In this document: positions 26,501-33,971 of the stretch, in pieces
How positions within the stretch are numbered: the first letter of the stretch is position 1
How the letters are laid out: each line of letters opens with the position of its first letter
Assembly (NCBI RefSeq): GCF_009828065.1
Contig: NZ_WTYK01000008.1
Location: forward strand, 1 to 64,000
Source of the DNA: Croceibacterium soli
GTDB lineage: Bacteria; Pseudomonadota; Alphaproteobacteria; Sphingomonadales; Sphingomonadaceae
DNA: 64,000 nucleotides
Direction of reading: 5' to 3'
Position numbers and translations under genes: made by a program
The notes under the pieces: generated by a model
What the model was told of the DNA's origin: nothing
The model's database searches: none
What the model saw: only the letters and a program-made list of their open reading frames with translations

Positions 26501-27901
26501 GAAACGCTGACCGGCGATCTCGCCCCCTGCCTCGTTGGTCACGAGCGCGCTGTAGTCCTCCTTCGCCTGGTCGGCGTAGGCGTACATCGAGATGCCGTCG
26601 GCGAAATCCCAGTTCGCACCCAGGATCGTGCCGCTGTTGGTTACGCTGCCGCCGCCGATCAGGCGGACGCCGTCGTTGCTGTCGCCGGCGATCGTACCGC
26701 TATTGACGACCACCGTGCCGATCGCTTGCCCAACCAGCGTGTCGGTCGCGCTGTCGTATACGTATGCAGTGGTGATACCCGCACCCGCACCGGAAATGGT
26801 GCCCGAGTTATCGACGCTCGATCCTGCCGTGGCGATGGTGATCCCCGCGTCCGGCGGCGCGCCGAAGCCGTCGTAAGAGCCGTTGCCACGGATAGTCCCG
26901 GCGTTGATGATGCTCATCGTGCCGCTCGATCCGCCGTAGATGCCGGAGGTGCCGCCTTCGATCACGCCCGACTGCTCGTTGGTGATCGTGAGGTCAGCGA
27001 GCGAACCCTGGCTGACCGCTTCGGCGAACGCGCTGGTGATCGTGCCGCTGTTGACTAGGGTCGCGGCCGCCATGTCGCTGCCGAAGGCGACACCCTGCCC
27101 ACCTGTGTAGGTGCCTCCAAAGCTGCCGGTTCCACTGATGGTGCCGCTGTTGACCACACTGGCGGTCAATCCGCTGCGCTCCTCGCTGTCGAGAGCAGTT
27201 CCCTGGACCAGGACGCCGCCGGCGACGCCGGTGATATCGCCGTCGTTGACGACGTCGCCGCCGCCCGAGAGGATCACACCGAAACGCTGACCGGCGATCT
27301 CGCCCCCTGCCTCGTTGGTCACGAGCGCGCTGTAGTCCTCCTTCGCCTGGTCGGCGTAGGCGTACATCGAGATGCCGTCGGCGAAATCCCAGTTCGCACC
27401 CAGGATCGTGCCGCTGTTGGTTACGCTGCCGCCGCCGATCAGGCGGACGCCGTCGTTGCTGTCGCCCGCGATCGTACCGTTATTGACGACCACCGTGCCG
27501 ATCGCTTGCCCGACCAGCATGTCGGCCGCGCTGTCGTATACGTATGCAGTGGTGATACCCGCACCCGCACCAGAAATGCTGCCCGAATTATCGACGCTCG
27601 ATCCTGCCGTGGCGATCGTGACACCCGCCTCCGGCGGCGCGCCGAAGCCGTCGTAGAAGCCGTTGCCACGCACGCGGGCGCCTGTTTCAACCGTCAGATC
27701 CAGTGCGCCTTGTTCGGCATAGACCCCAATCCTATCGCCCTCGACGATCTCTCCGTTCTCGATCACGATGACCTGCCCTTCCGGCGTGTCGACGTGTATC
27801 CCAAATGCATCCTGAGCGGCGGCGGGCAGATGAGTTTGCCAGACGCACAGTCCGGCGACGGCGCTGGTTGCGAGCAGGCGAGATTTTGCAGAAAGCGACA
27901 T
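23573..27901 (-). CDS. type V autotransporter adhesin-like protein
   Basis: A 1442-residue protein. The signal peptide ends in LPAAAQ near residue 30. Residues 35-700 are repetitive beta-helix passenger (recurrent VNSGTI, NSGSITG, GGSVTN motifs). Residues 850-1060 carry autotransporter-associated strand repeats (LNKFGAGTLTFSG, LLKDGSGDLKLNG, GGTTTINAG). The last 270 residues are an autotransporter beta-barrel ending in VKVSASIHF with the terminal Phe needed for BAM assembly. It is probably a surface or secreted adhesin. Residues of about 77-262 and 337-522 are near-identical copies. A LuxR regulator is divergent from it. Confidence 0.93.
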   Translation of the reverse strand: MSLSAKSRLLATSAVAGLCVWQTHLPAAAQDAFGIHVDTPEGQVIVIENGEIVEGDRIGVYAEQGALDLTVETGARVRGNGFYDGFGAPPEAGVTIATAGSSVDNSGSISGAGAGITTAYVYDSAADMLVGQAIGTVVVNNGTIAGDSNDGVRLIGGGSVTNSGTILGANWDFADGISMYAYADQAKEDYSALVTNEAGGEIAGQRFGVILSGGGDVVNDGDITGVAGGVLVQGTALDSEERSGLTASVVNSGTISGTGSFGGTYTGGQGVAFGSDMAAATLVNSGTITSAFAEAVSQGSLADLTITNEQSGVIEGGTSGIYGGSSGTMSIINAGTIRGNGSYDGFGAPPDAGITIATAGSSVDNSGTISGAGAGITTAYVYDSATDTLVGQAIGTVVVNSGTIAGDSNDGVRLIGGGSVTNSGTILGANWDFADGISMYAYADQAKEDYSALVTNEAGGEIAGQRFGVILSGGGDVVNDGDITGVAGGVLVQGTALDSEERSGLTASVVNSGTISGTGSLASGVAFGSDMAAATLVNSGTINGAAAGIEAYFSGAFSLANTGTVTGESIGVDSGALGAVTLNNSGSITGESGPAVVSASQTTLINSGSLHGAGGVAVQLAEYDDSVTLRTGSSVVGTIDAGDGTDILILEGDVLGLTSTQVIGSAENFETLRVATGYWTTASYVGDFEQVAILEGASLQVNEVTVDAQVTSPILTSDVLNDGTLVLNFDHVEIDELAISGSGGVTLIGEAVYEVTGNSLTYTGDTVIANGGVILSGSLDSDVVTQGDGFFTLGLGGTAGTYVGSIVNNGVFNFDRSDNYEFLGDFSGSGTLNKFGAGTLTFSGLYDFGGTTTINAGAIAFAGQLAEDTQLDLSEGGTFDLSQIESGEQTIAELSGTGGTLLLGDTDLTVQQTADSVFAGAVTGTGTLLKDGSGDLKLNGDGTGFTGTGQVDGGTLSVNGDFSNANFLVNDGGTLGGAGTLGSTTVSGGTLAPGNSIDTITFVGDLTLTAASVYEVEVDPAGNSDRTNVTGTATLGNATVNVLAESGLYGPATDYTILTAENGISGQFGEVQTNLAYLVPLLSYTVDTVSLRLSRNDIDFSTYAATPNQATVGALIEGLEFGTPLYDATLVLARDQVATNFETLTGGVYPTYGASLVETAYMLRRQAAPQPQAAVGAFVWGTGLAGELSASGSDGVTGFKTDNAGAAGGLGYAADGFDFTVGLGKLWQDPDRSQISDSDVKFALAQASYASTMGLSARAGVQFGWIDGAASRNTRLGTISATVSSAFEGEYTSYYGEIGYALPMGVASIEPFAGLNHVSLDMDRFTEVGGATALTVDGLDRDVTFADLGLRLAANPVGGVAPYLSGAYRRAWGDRMSEATIAFTGNSAGGTITGLPIARSAAELEAGVRYSGGVVDLELGYTGSFSKTFDSNSVKVSASIHF
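26340..26890 (-). repeat. intragenic long repeat in autotransporter, distal copy
   Basis: This segment recurs exactly 780 bases away at 27120-27670. Bases 26340-26686 are identical to 27120-27466 over 347 bases, and the remainder differs at roughly a dozen positions. Spacing of 780 keeps the frame, so it encodes a 260-residue repeat period in the passenger. Confidence 0.95.
27120..27670 (-). repeat. intragenic long repeat in autotransporter, proximal copy
   Basis: The proximal copy (passenger residues about 77-261) is paired with 26340-26890. Just downstream in the protein this copy carries a short Gly/Thr-rich insertion (SFGGTYTGGQ) that the other copy lacks. Confidence 0.95.
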
Positions 27902-28078
27902 TTTGATGGTCCCCCATGACGAGGGAGATCAGCCCCCCGTCGCGTTAAGTCGAGGCGCCGCTCCTGCCGCGGCGCGAAGCTCGCGTCGTCTCTCAAATGG
28001 TATACCCAAGACGATTTTCGCTCTGGACTTCGGGCGCAGCAGATTGTTTTAACAACGCGAACTGCTGGGGGGCGCGCC

Positions 28079-29173
28079 TTGAGAGCTGCTGAGGGAAACC
28101 TTTGCCATACCGTTGAACTTTTCGATGATGCGGCGCTGGGACTGGCGGGGTGGGACCGTGCGATCGAGTCCTTCGCGACCACCTTGAACTCACGTAATGG
28201 CCAGCTGATCGGCATTGGTAGCCGATCTACGCTACCGTACAATCTCATGACCAATATGCCGCCGGAAGCTGCGGTTGAATTTCAAGAAGCGGGCGGCGCA
28301 GACCCGTGGATAAACTCGCGAGTGCGCTTGGGTGTCGCTGCCCCCGAACTGGCGATCTTAGACGATCGCGATTTCACCCTTGAGCAGGATCGGCAACGAT
28401 CGCCTGAGTTTGGCGAGTGGATCGACAGGTACGCGATCGGCTACACCTGCATCACGAACCTGCTCAAGCACGACGATCTTGTAGTCGGCGCCGCAATCTT
28501 CCGCGACGCTTCGCAGGACCCGATGACGGCGCAGGAGAAGCGTGCCTTCGCGCATCTCGCAGGCGCTCTACGCCGATCCATCAGGCTGCAGATCGCCCTC
28601 GAAGGTCAGCAAGCAAGTATACTCGCCGGCACCTTCGACGCCATGGATGCGCATGCGTTCATATGCACCAGTGAGGGCAAGATCCTTGGCATGTCGGCAC
28701 CGGCCGAACAGTTGGTGAGCGAGGGTCGGTGGTTAACAGCCCGAAACGGCCAACTTGCCGCAGCTCAGTTGTCCTCGCAGGAGAGCCTATTTTCGGCTCT
28801 ATCGTCCGTGAGTGGCGCAAACGATCAGGATGCGGTGGTGGTGCGCGACGACCTTGGTATTCCTCTCTACTTGGAGGTGCTGCGGCTTCCCGCCAGACAC
28901 GCGCTGCCGTTCCGAGCAAACGTGCTTCTCATTGCCCGACCGCCGCGCCAACGCGACGCGCTAGTGATGTCACTCGGGAGGGAACTTTTCGCTCTAACCC
29001 CGACTGAGGCGCTCATCGCAAGCTACTTAGCACAGGGGAAGTCGCCGCAGCGCATTGCCGACTTGTGTGGCATCTCCACTGGAACTGTACGCACCCACCT
29101 GAAGCGTATATTCGATAAGACAGGCGCGCGCGGCCAAGTGGAACTGGTTTCACTGATCACATCGCACCTCTGA
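28079..29173 (+). CDS. LuxR-family transcriptional regulator
   Basis: A 364-residue protein. The C-terminal 65 residues are a LuxR/FixJ helix-turn-helix (LTPTEALIASYLAQGKSPQR then ISTGTVRTHLKRIFDKTGA). The first 270 residues form an unidentified sensory region of the type common in sphingomonad LuxR proteins with PAS-like content. The only in-frame start before the conserved region is TTG at 28079, downstream of a G-rich run. It is divergent from the autotransporter, so control of that gene is inferred. The next gene starts directly after its stop. Confidence 0.88.
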   Translation: MRAAEGNLCHTVELFDDAALGLAGWDRAIESFATTLNSRNGQLIGIGSRSTLPYNLMTNMPPEAAVEFQEAGGADPWINSRVRLGVAAPELAILDDRDFTLEQDRQRSPEFGEWIDRYAIGYTCITNLLKHDDLVVGAAIFRDASQDPMTAQEKRAFAHLAGALRRSIRLQIALEGQQASILAGTFDAMDAHAFICTSEGKILGMSAPAEQLVSEGRWLTARNGQLAAAQLSSQESLFSALSSVSGANDQDAVVVRDDLGIPLYLEVLRLPARHALPFRANVLLIARPPRQRDALVMSLGRELFALTPTEALIASYLAQGKSPQRIADLCGISTGTVRTHLKRIFDKTGARGQVELVSLITSHL

Positions 29174-29785
29174 ATGAGCGCGCCTGAAATGAGCGTGTGG
29201 ACAAGCAACCCGGATGAAGTCTCGACCTTGATCACCGCGCGCGCACTTCGCTCGCCCCGCCCCCTGCTAGTTGCTCTCGATGGCCGGAGTGGCGCGGGCA
29301 AGTCGACACTGGCGCTGATGCTTGCGGACAGGCTCGGTGCTGCCTTGATCGAGGGAGACGACTTCTATGCTGGCGGCGCTGCGCTCCGAAGCGATGGTCC
29401 AGAGTCGCGCGCCGCCGCCTGTATCGATTGGACGCGCCAGCGCTCCATACTGGAGGCGTTGGCGGCGGGGCGTGACGCCGCTTGGCGGGCCTTTGATTGG
29501 GACGCCTTTGACGGACGGCTGCGCAACGAGCTAACGACTGTCGAAGCAAAGTCTATCGTGATCTTGGAAGGTGTCTACGCAGCACGCCCGGAGCTAAGTG
29601 ATTTGCTGAATGTGCGAGTGCTGCTCCTCGTGCCCGACGCAGTTCGCGAGGCCCGACTGGCCACTAGGGAGGGACAGATCGGACGCTGGGAGCGGCAGTG
29701 GCATGAAGCGGAGGAGTTCTACTTCACGAAGGTTATGCCCAGCGCGTGTTTCGATATCGTCCTGGAAACAAGTTGCAGCGGTTGA
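29174..29785 (+). CDS. P-loop kinase, uridine kinase-like
   Basis: A 203-residue protein with Walker A GRSGAGKST at residues 37-45, then EGDDFYAGG, the usual post-Walker substrate segment in uridine kinase and phosphoribulokinase-like enzymes, a Walker B strand in IVILEGVYAARPEL and a lid-like LATREGQIGRWERQW. The phosphoryl acceptor is unknown. The ATG abuts the TGA of the LuxR gene, so they are co-transcribed. Confidence 0.85.
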   Translation: MSAPEMSVWTSNPDEVSTLITARALRSPRPLLVALDGRSGAGKSTLALMLADRLGAALIEGDDFYAGGAALRSDGPESRAAACIDWTRQRSILEALAAGRDAAWRAFDWDAFDGRLRNELTTVEAKSIVILEGVYAARPELSDLLNVRVLLLVPDAVREARLATREGQIGRWERQWHEAEEFYFTKVMPSACFDIVLETSCSG

Positions 29786-29960
29786 TGTTCGTCCACGCAG
29801 ACCGCGCATACGCTGCGAAAAAGCTGAGCGGGGCGCGTCGAGCTGCCCAAGCAGATGGTCGCCAGATCGTGCAGCCCAAAGACGTCCAAGGCGATCGGGG
29901 TGACTTCCTCGGGCCCCGCAAGTCAGCGCCGCGCTTCTCACCTCCCGCTCCGGTCCGCGC

Positions 29961-30293
29961 AAGTCCCTCGTTGCAGGGGAGTTCGGTCTGCGCTTCTACG
30001 CAGGCGTGCCCCTCACGACGGCCGATGGTCACAACCTCGGGACTTTGCGAGTCATCGACAAGGAGCCCAGGCCGATCGACGAGGCCCAGATCGAGGATCT
30101 TAAGGACCTTGCCTCGGGTCGAGGGACCATCGAAGTCGGCTATTCGGTGAAGGACGGTGGTCACCGGCTGAGCGTTCGCGATGGGGGGAAAGGCCTGCCG
30201 GCCGAGCTCAGCCTGGCCGAGGCAAGGGCCAGCCTCGGCATGCGCGTGGTCAGCGTGCTGGTCAGCGAACGAATATTCGGCGGGGACTCGTAA
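29961..30293 (+). pseudogene. remnant of a GAF/HWE-type sensor histidine kinase
   Basis: One frame reads LVAGEFGLRFYAGVPLTTA, DGHNLGTLRVID and EPRPIDEAQIEDLKDLA, the second half of a GAF domain. Within about 10 codons it runs into GHRLSVRDGGKGLP and ASLGMRVVSVLV, the ATP-binding part of a histidine kinase. The phospho-acceptor box and N-box between them are missing, as is everything before the GAF fragment. It is best read as an internally deleted, 5'-truncated kinase gene. A 95-codon peptide from the GTG at 30006 could still be made. Confidence 0.65.
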
Positions 30294-30430
30294 CTTGCGG
30301 CGGCCGACGCAGATTGACACTCATGGTTTTGGTGGCGGTTCGTGCCTCTACATTGGGGAGCGTCATTTCAGGCTGGCGTCAGCCTTCGCACGCAGGCAGA
30401 TCATCTCTCAAGAAGAAGGGGAGAGCGTGG

Positions 30431-31972
30431 ATGAGGGGCTTCTGGGCAGGGTTGGCTTTGACGGTTTTAGCGGCCCCGGCTGCGGCCGAGATCAAGCAAG
30501 CGGCAACGACCGGCGGCACTGTCGAAGGCGAATCTGCAAACGGCCTGTCCATGTTCAAGGGCATCCCGTTCGCCGCGCCGCCCGCGGGTGCCAACCGCTG
30601 GCGCGCGCCGCAGCCGGTGATCCCTTGGGTCGGCGTGCGCCGCACGGTCGAGTTCGGCCCCGCCTGCATGCAGGGCGAGACGCTGGCCCGGCAGATGGGT
30701 TCAACAGCCCCGCTCAGCGAGGACTGCCTCTACATCGACGTGTGGACGCCGGCCGGCGCAGCCACGGACAAGCTGCCCGTCATCGCCTGGATTCACGGCG
30801 GCGGCTTCAACTCGGGCATGAGCAGCGTGCCGCTTTATGACGGGGCGAACCTTGCTCGGCAGGGCATTGTGTTCGTCTCGATCAACTACCGCCTCGGGCC
30901 GTTCGGCTTCCTAGCCACGCCCGAGCTCAGCGCGGAAGGCGGTCAAGGTTCGGGCAACTACGGTCTGCTCGATCAGATCAGGGGTCTCGAGTGGGTGCGG
31001 GACAACGTCGCGAACTTCGGCGGCGATCCTACCAACGTCACGATGATGGGGCACTCGGCCGGGGGGCAGGCGGTGAGCAATCTCGCAGCGTCGCCGCTCG
31101 CCCGAGGTCTGTTCCACAAAGTCATCGCCGAAAGCGGCTCAAGCTTCCAGCCGGTGCAGACTTCCGCGCCCTGGGGCGGAGCAATTATCGCCGCGCTTCC
31201 GTTCGCTGAAGCGGGCGGCAAAGCTTGGCTCGAGCGGCTCGGCGTGCGCACGCTTGCCGAGGCCCGCGCATTTCCGGCGGCCGCGCTCGACGAAGCGCAA
31301 CGAGCACAAGGATCTCCGCGCTTCGCTCCGGTGGCTGACGGAAACCTTATCCCGGGGGATCATTACGAACTCTGGAAATCCAAGAAGTTCAACGACGTGC
31401 CGGTGCTGCTCGGCGCCAACTCGTTTGAAGCCCCCTCTCGTACGCACATCACTCCCGCCGCGTTCGAGCAGATGGTGCGCACCAACTACGGCGACCGCGC
31501 CGAGGCGGTCTTGCGAGCCTACCCGCACGCAACCGATGCCGAGGCCCAGCGCTCGACCGGAATGCTGAACAGCGACAGCACCTTCCTGTGGCCCGCTTAC
31601 ACGTGGGCGCGGCTGCAGAGCGGGAACGGCAAGGCGCCGGTCTTCACCTACTGGTTTCATCGGCCGACCGCACAGAGCCCGGACGGTTCAGCTCACGGCG
31701 CTGAAGTGGCGCTGGTGTTTGGCAACGAGGACGCGCGGCGCACCGCCTGGACCGCAGAGGACCGCGCGCTCAGCCGCCAGTTGCAGAGCTATTGGATCAA
31801 CTTTGCCAAGACCGGCAATCCCAACGGCGCTGGCCTGCCGCTGTGGCCACAATTCGCCGCAGGACGCGAGACGGTAATGCAGCTCGGCGCTGAGGCCAAG
31901 CCGATCCCGCTTCCCGGAGCTCAGCGGCTAGCGGCACTCGACGAGTACTTCGCCTGGCGGCGCGGCATGTAG
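30431..31972 (+). CDS. type B carboxylesterase, exported
   Basis: A 513-residue carboxylesterase from the ATG at 30431, which follows AAGAAGGGGAGAG and gives a proper signal peptide ending in APAAAE near residue 21. An in-frame upstream start at 30314 would bury the signal. The nucleophile is Ser209 in GHSAGGQA, the oxyanion region is WIHGGGFNSG, and the C-terminal His is probably in SAHGAEVALVFG. It is only moderately similar in sequence to the esterase at 13-14.6 kb. No glycosidase or transporter accompanies it. Confidence 0.9.
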   Translation: MRGFWAGLALTVLAAPAAAEIKQAATTGGTVEGESANGLSMFKGIPFAAPPAGANRWRAPQPVIPWVGVRRTVEFGPACMQGETLARQMGSTAPLSEDCLYIDVWTPAGAATDKLPVIAWIHGGGFNSGMSSVPLYDGANLARQGIVFVSINYRLGPFGFLATPELSAEGGQGSGNYGLLDQIRGLEWVRDNVANFGGDPTNVTMMGHSAGGQAVSNLAASPLARGLFHKVIAESGSSFQPVQTSAPWGGAIIAALPFAEAGGKAWLERLGVRTLAEARAFPAAALDEAQRAQGSPRFAPVADGNLIPGDHYELWKSKKFNDVPVLLGANSFEAPSRTHITPAAFEQMVRTNYGDRAEAVLRAYPHATDAEAQRSTGMLNSDSTFLWPAYTWARLQSGNGKAPVFTYWFHRPTAQSPDGSAHGAEVALVFGNEDARRTAWTAEDRALSRQLQSYWINFAKTGNPNGAGLPLWPQFAAGRETVMQLGAEAKPIPLPGAQRLAALDEYFAWRRGM

Positions 31973-32104
31973 CGCAAGCTTGATAAGGTAGCTGAAGCGT
32001 TCGAGGCACTTTGGCTGAGCCTTGAGGGTGAACTCCAGCTCAGGCCCGGTTCAGTACGCGACACGCAAAGTATGTCTCAAGGCCGGCTGCACGGGACCGA
32101 ATGA

Positions 32105-33097
32105 TTGCCTAAACATCCCTCACTGGTCGCTGCACTAGCAGCGCTGGGCCTCACCTTACCGGTTCAGGCGACGGTAGCGCCGCCCACACTCGAACAGATC
32201 ATCATGATGGACAAGCGGGAAGGTCTCGAGAACCGCGCCCGCGCTGCGTTCGGCGACATCGCCCTGATCGAAAAGCTGCGGGATTGGCGGAGGACCTGGG
32301 GGTTCATCCTCGTCGGAGAAGAAGGATCTCAAAGGCCGCCAAGGTTGCTGATCAAAGACGAATACGGCTGGTACGAGATGCGCTCAGGGGAGACCAAGCG
32401 GCTCTCGGTTGAGCTCGGCCTGGAGATCAACCGGCTCCTCCACAGGCAAGAGCTTTGGGCGGAGGACACCTACGATCATGCTGCGAAGTGTGAGGGGACG
32501 TCGCGATTGTTCGTGATCATGCACGCCGGGCAGGACAAGTTCGGCCGCCTCGGCTGCGGGGTAGATGGCCTCGCTGCGCGACTGGCGCGAACCGCCGAAA
32601 AGGGTCGAGTACTCTCAGGGGAACCGCAAACCACCGCTCCCCGGCAGCAAGAGCGTCGGCGTCCATCGGGGGCGTCTCCCGACTATTTCCAGGCCTCAAA
32701 TGCGGTCTCGGGGCAGCTGTTCGATATGGCCGCCGCCTGGGAGCGCAAGACCTTGGCGGGATTCGTCGACCCTTACGCTCCGGACGTTGTCCTGGAAGGC
32801 CCATTTGGCACCCACCGGGGGCGCAAGATGGTTGTGGACTGGGCGCGGCACCTACAGGACTGGGATGCACCCTATTCCGAAGCGGACAGACGTCTGAGGG
32901 TGGAGCGGATCGTAAGCACGAACCAACAGGCGAAGCACGTCTTTTACACGACTCATGAGCTGCGTTGGGAGGAAGATGGCATACCGGTGCGGCAGACATT
33001 CAGCACCATGTGGCGCAACCATGGCGGCCTGTGGCTGATCGCCCACGAGAAGATGAGCGACGTGAAGCCGGTTACTGAAGACCGCATCCCCTGGTAA
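32105..33097 (+). CDS. exported protein with C-terminal SnoaL-like domain
   Basis: A 330-residue protein. The N-terminus has a hydrophobic signal segment (LVAALAALGLTLPVQA). Residues 25-165 form an unrecognised domain with two Cys (AAKCEG, RLGCG). A Pro/Arg-rich linker follows near 175-190, then a SnoaL/DUF4440-like domain (SGQLFDMAAAWERKTLAGF, VVLEGPFGTHRGRK, FSTMWRNHGGLWLI). The start codon is a TTG at 32105 with a poor ribosome site, so the N-terminus is uncertain. Function unknown. It converges with the META lipoprotein gene. Confidence 0.7.
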   Translation: MPKHPSLVAALAALGLTLPVQATVAPPTLEQIIMMDKREGLENRARAAFGDIALIEKLRDWRRTWGFILVGEEGSQRPPRLLIKDEYGWYEMRSGETKRLSVELGLEINRLLHRQELWAEDTYDHAAKCEGTSRLFVIMHAGQDKFGRLGCGVDGLAARLARTAEKGRVLSGEPQTTAPRQQERRRPSGASPDYFQASNAVSGQLFDMAAAWERKTLAGFVDPYAPDVVLEGPFGTHRGRKMVVDWARHLQDWDAPYSEADRRLRVERIVSTNQQAKHVFYTTHELRWEEDGIPVRQTFSTMWRNHGGLWLIAHEKMSDVKPVTEDRIPW

Positions 33098-33113
33098 AGC
33101 GGCCACTCGCCGT

Positions 33114-33920
33114 TCACGTGGTTTCGCCGCTCAGCCGCCGAACGGCGGAGGCCGAGATGCGCCCGGGCGCAGGCGTCGTGAATGAACTGCCCATGCTGTT
33201 GCAATCCGCATGTGCGCTGATTGAATTGAAGCCGATCGACAGGGTCGCCGGGCGCCGCTCCGTCACCAGCGGCTCACCGCCGATGCTCTCGATGCGCCAA
33301 CGGCCGGCAAGCTCCGGGTGTGGTTCGTGAGGCCTGGTGAGCACGGCACGGGTGCCGTCGCGCGCAACCAGGAGCAGCGTGTTGCCGTGTCGCTCCCAAC
33401 GGCTCAGCTGATCGATGAAGGCGCCCAGCTGGCGCTCGCTCTCGGCCGCGGCTTCGCGCGCTGCAGCCGAACCGCTGGCCAGTTCGGCGGATCCAGCGCA
33501 CTTACCCGTGCGGATCGACTCGAGCCGGGTGACGGAGATATCTGCGCCCTCGAGGCGGTAGAGCGCCGGGTACCCGCCGCCGCAGCCGGCGCCAAGGTTC
33601 AGGAAGCCGCCGCCGCTGAACCCGATCCAGGCATCGAAGCGACGATAGTCTGCTTCTCCCAGCTGTCCGACCTTCCACTGACCGCCCAGTGGATCGATCC
33701 GTCGCAAAAAGGTGCCGTCGTCGGCGATCTCGGCGGTGATGCGCGGCGTCGGGGCCGCGGTCTCCGGCGGCGCGGTGGTGTCTGCAGGGGCTGTGCAGGC
33801 GGCGAGAGGCAGCAAGACAAGCATGAGAACGGCGGAGCGCCTTGCGGAAAAACGGCCGAGGCACCGAACGGCTCCGACGACCTTGTCGTCGCGGGCAGAC
33901 TGCAGGATCAGGCGCCGCAA
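33114..33920 (-). CDS. META/HslJ-like lipoprotein, C-terminally truncated
   Basis: Up to 268 residues, from a TTG at 33920 (start uncertain). Residues 28-42, RSAVLMLVLLPLAAC, are a lipoprotein signal with a clear LAAC lipobox. The middle resembles a META-like module (FSGGGFLNLGAGCGGGYPALY). A second META/HslJ domain begins at LAGRWRIESIGGEPL and HADCNSMGSSF, but the frame ends about 25 residues later, before the conserved Thr-Met-Ala-Cys strand expected there. The second domain is therefore incomplete, probably through a 3' deletion beside the converging SnoaL-like gene. Confidence 0.7.
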   Translation of the reverse strand: MRRLILQSARDDKVVGAVRCLGRFSARRSAVLMLVLLPLAACTAPADTTAPPETAAPTPRITAEIADDGTFLRRIDPLGGQWKVGQLGEADYRRFDAWIGFSGGGFLNLGAGCGGGYPALYRLEGADISVTRLESIRTGKCAGSAELASGSAAAREAAAESERQLGAFIDQLSRWERHGNTLLLVARDGTRAVLTRPHEPHPELAGRWRIESIGGEPLVTERRPATLSIGFNSISAHADCNSMGSSFTTPAPGRISASAVRRLSGETT

Positions 33921-33971
33921 GCCGCGTCCGCTGCTGAGGAACCTGACTCCAGCTTATACCGTTGATCGGCC

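Noticed and set aside
25709-27058. 449-codon plus-strand frame inside the autotransporter gene
   Set aside because: It is antisense to the repetitive passenger, and the signal peptide, repeats and barrel are all on the minus strand.
26340-27670. The long repeat in the autotransporter as an insertion sequence pair
   Set aside because: The copies are in frame, encode passenger repeats, and have no transposase or terminal inverted repeats.
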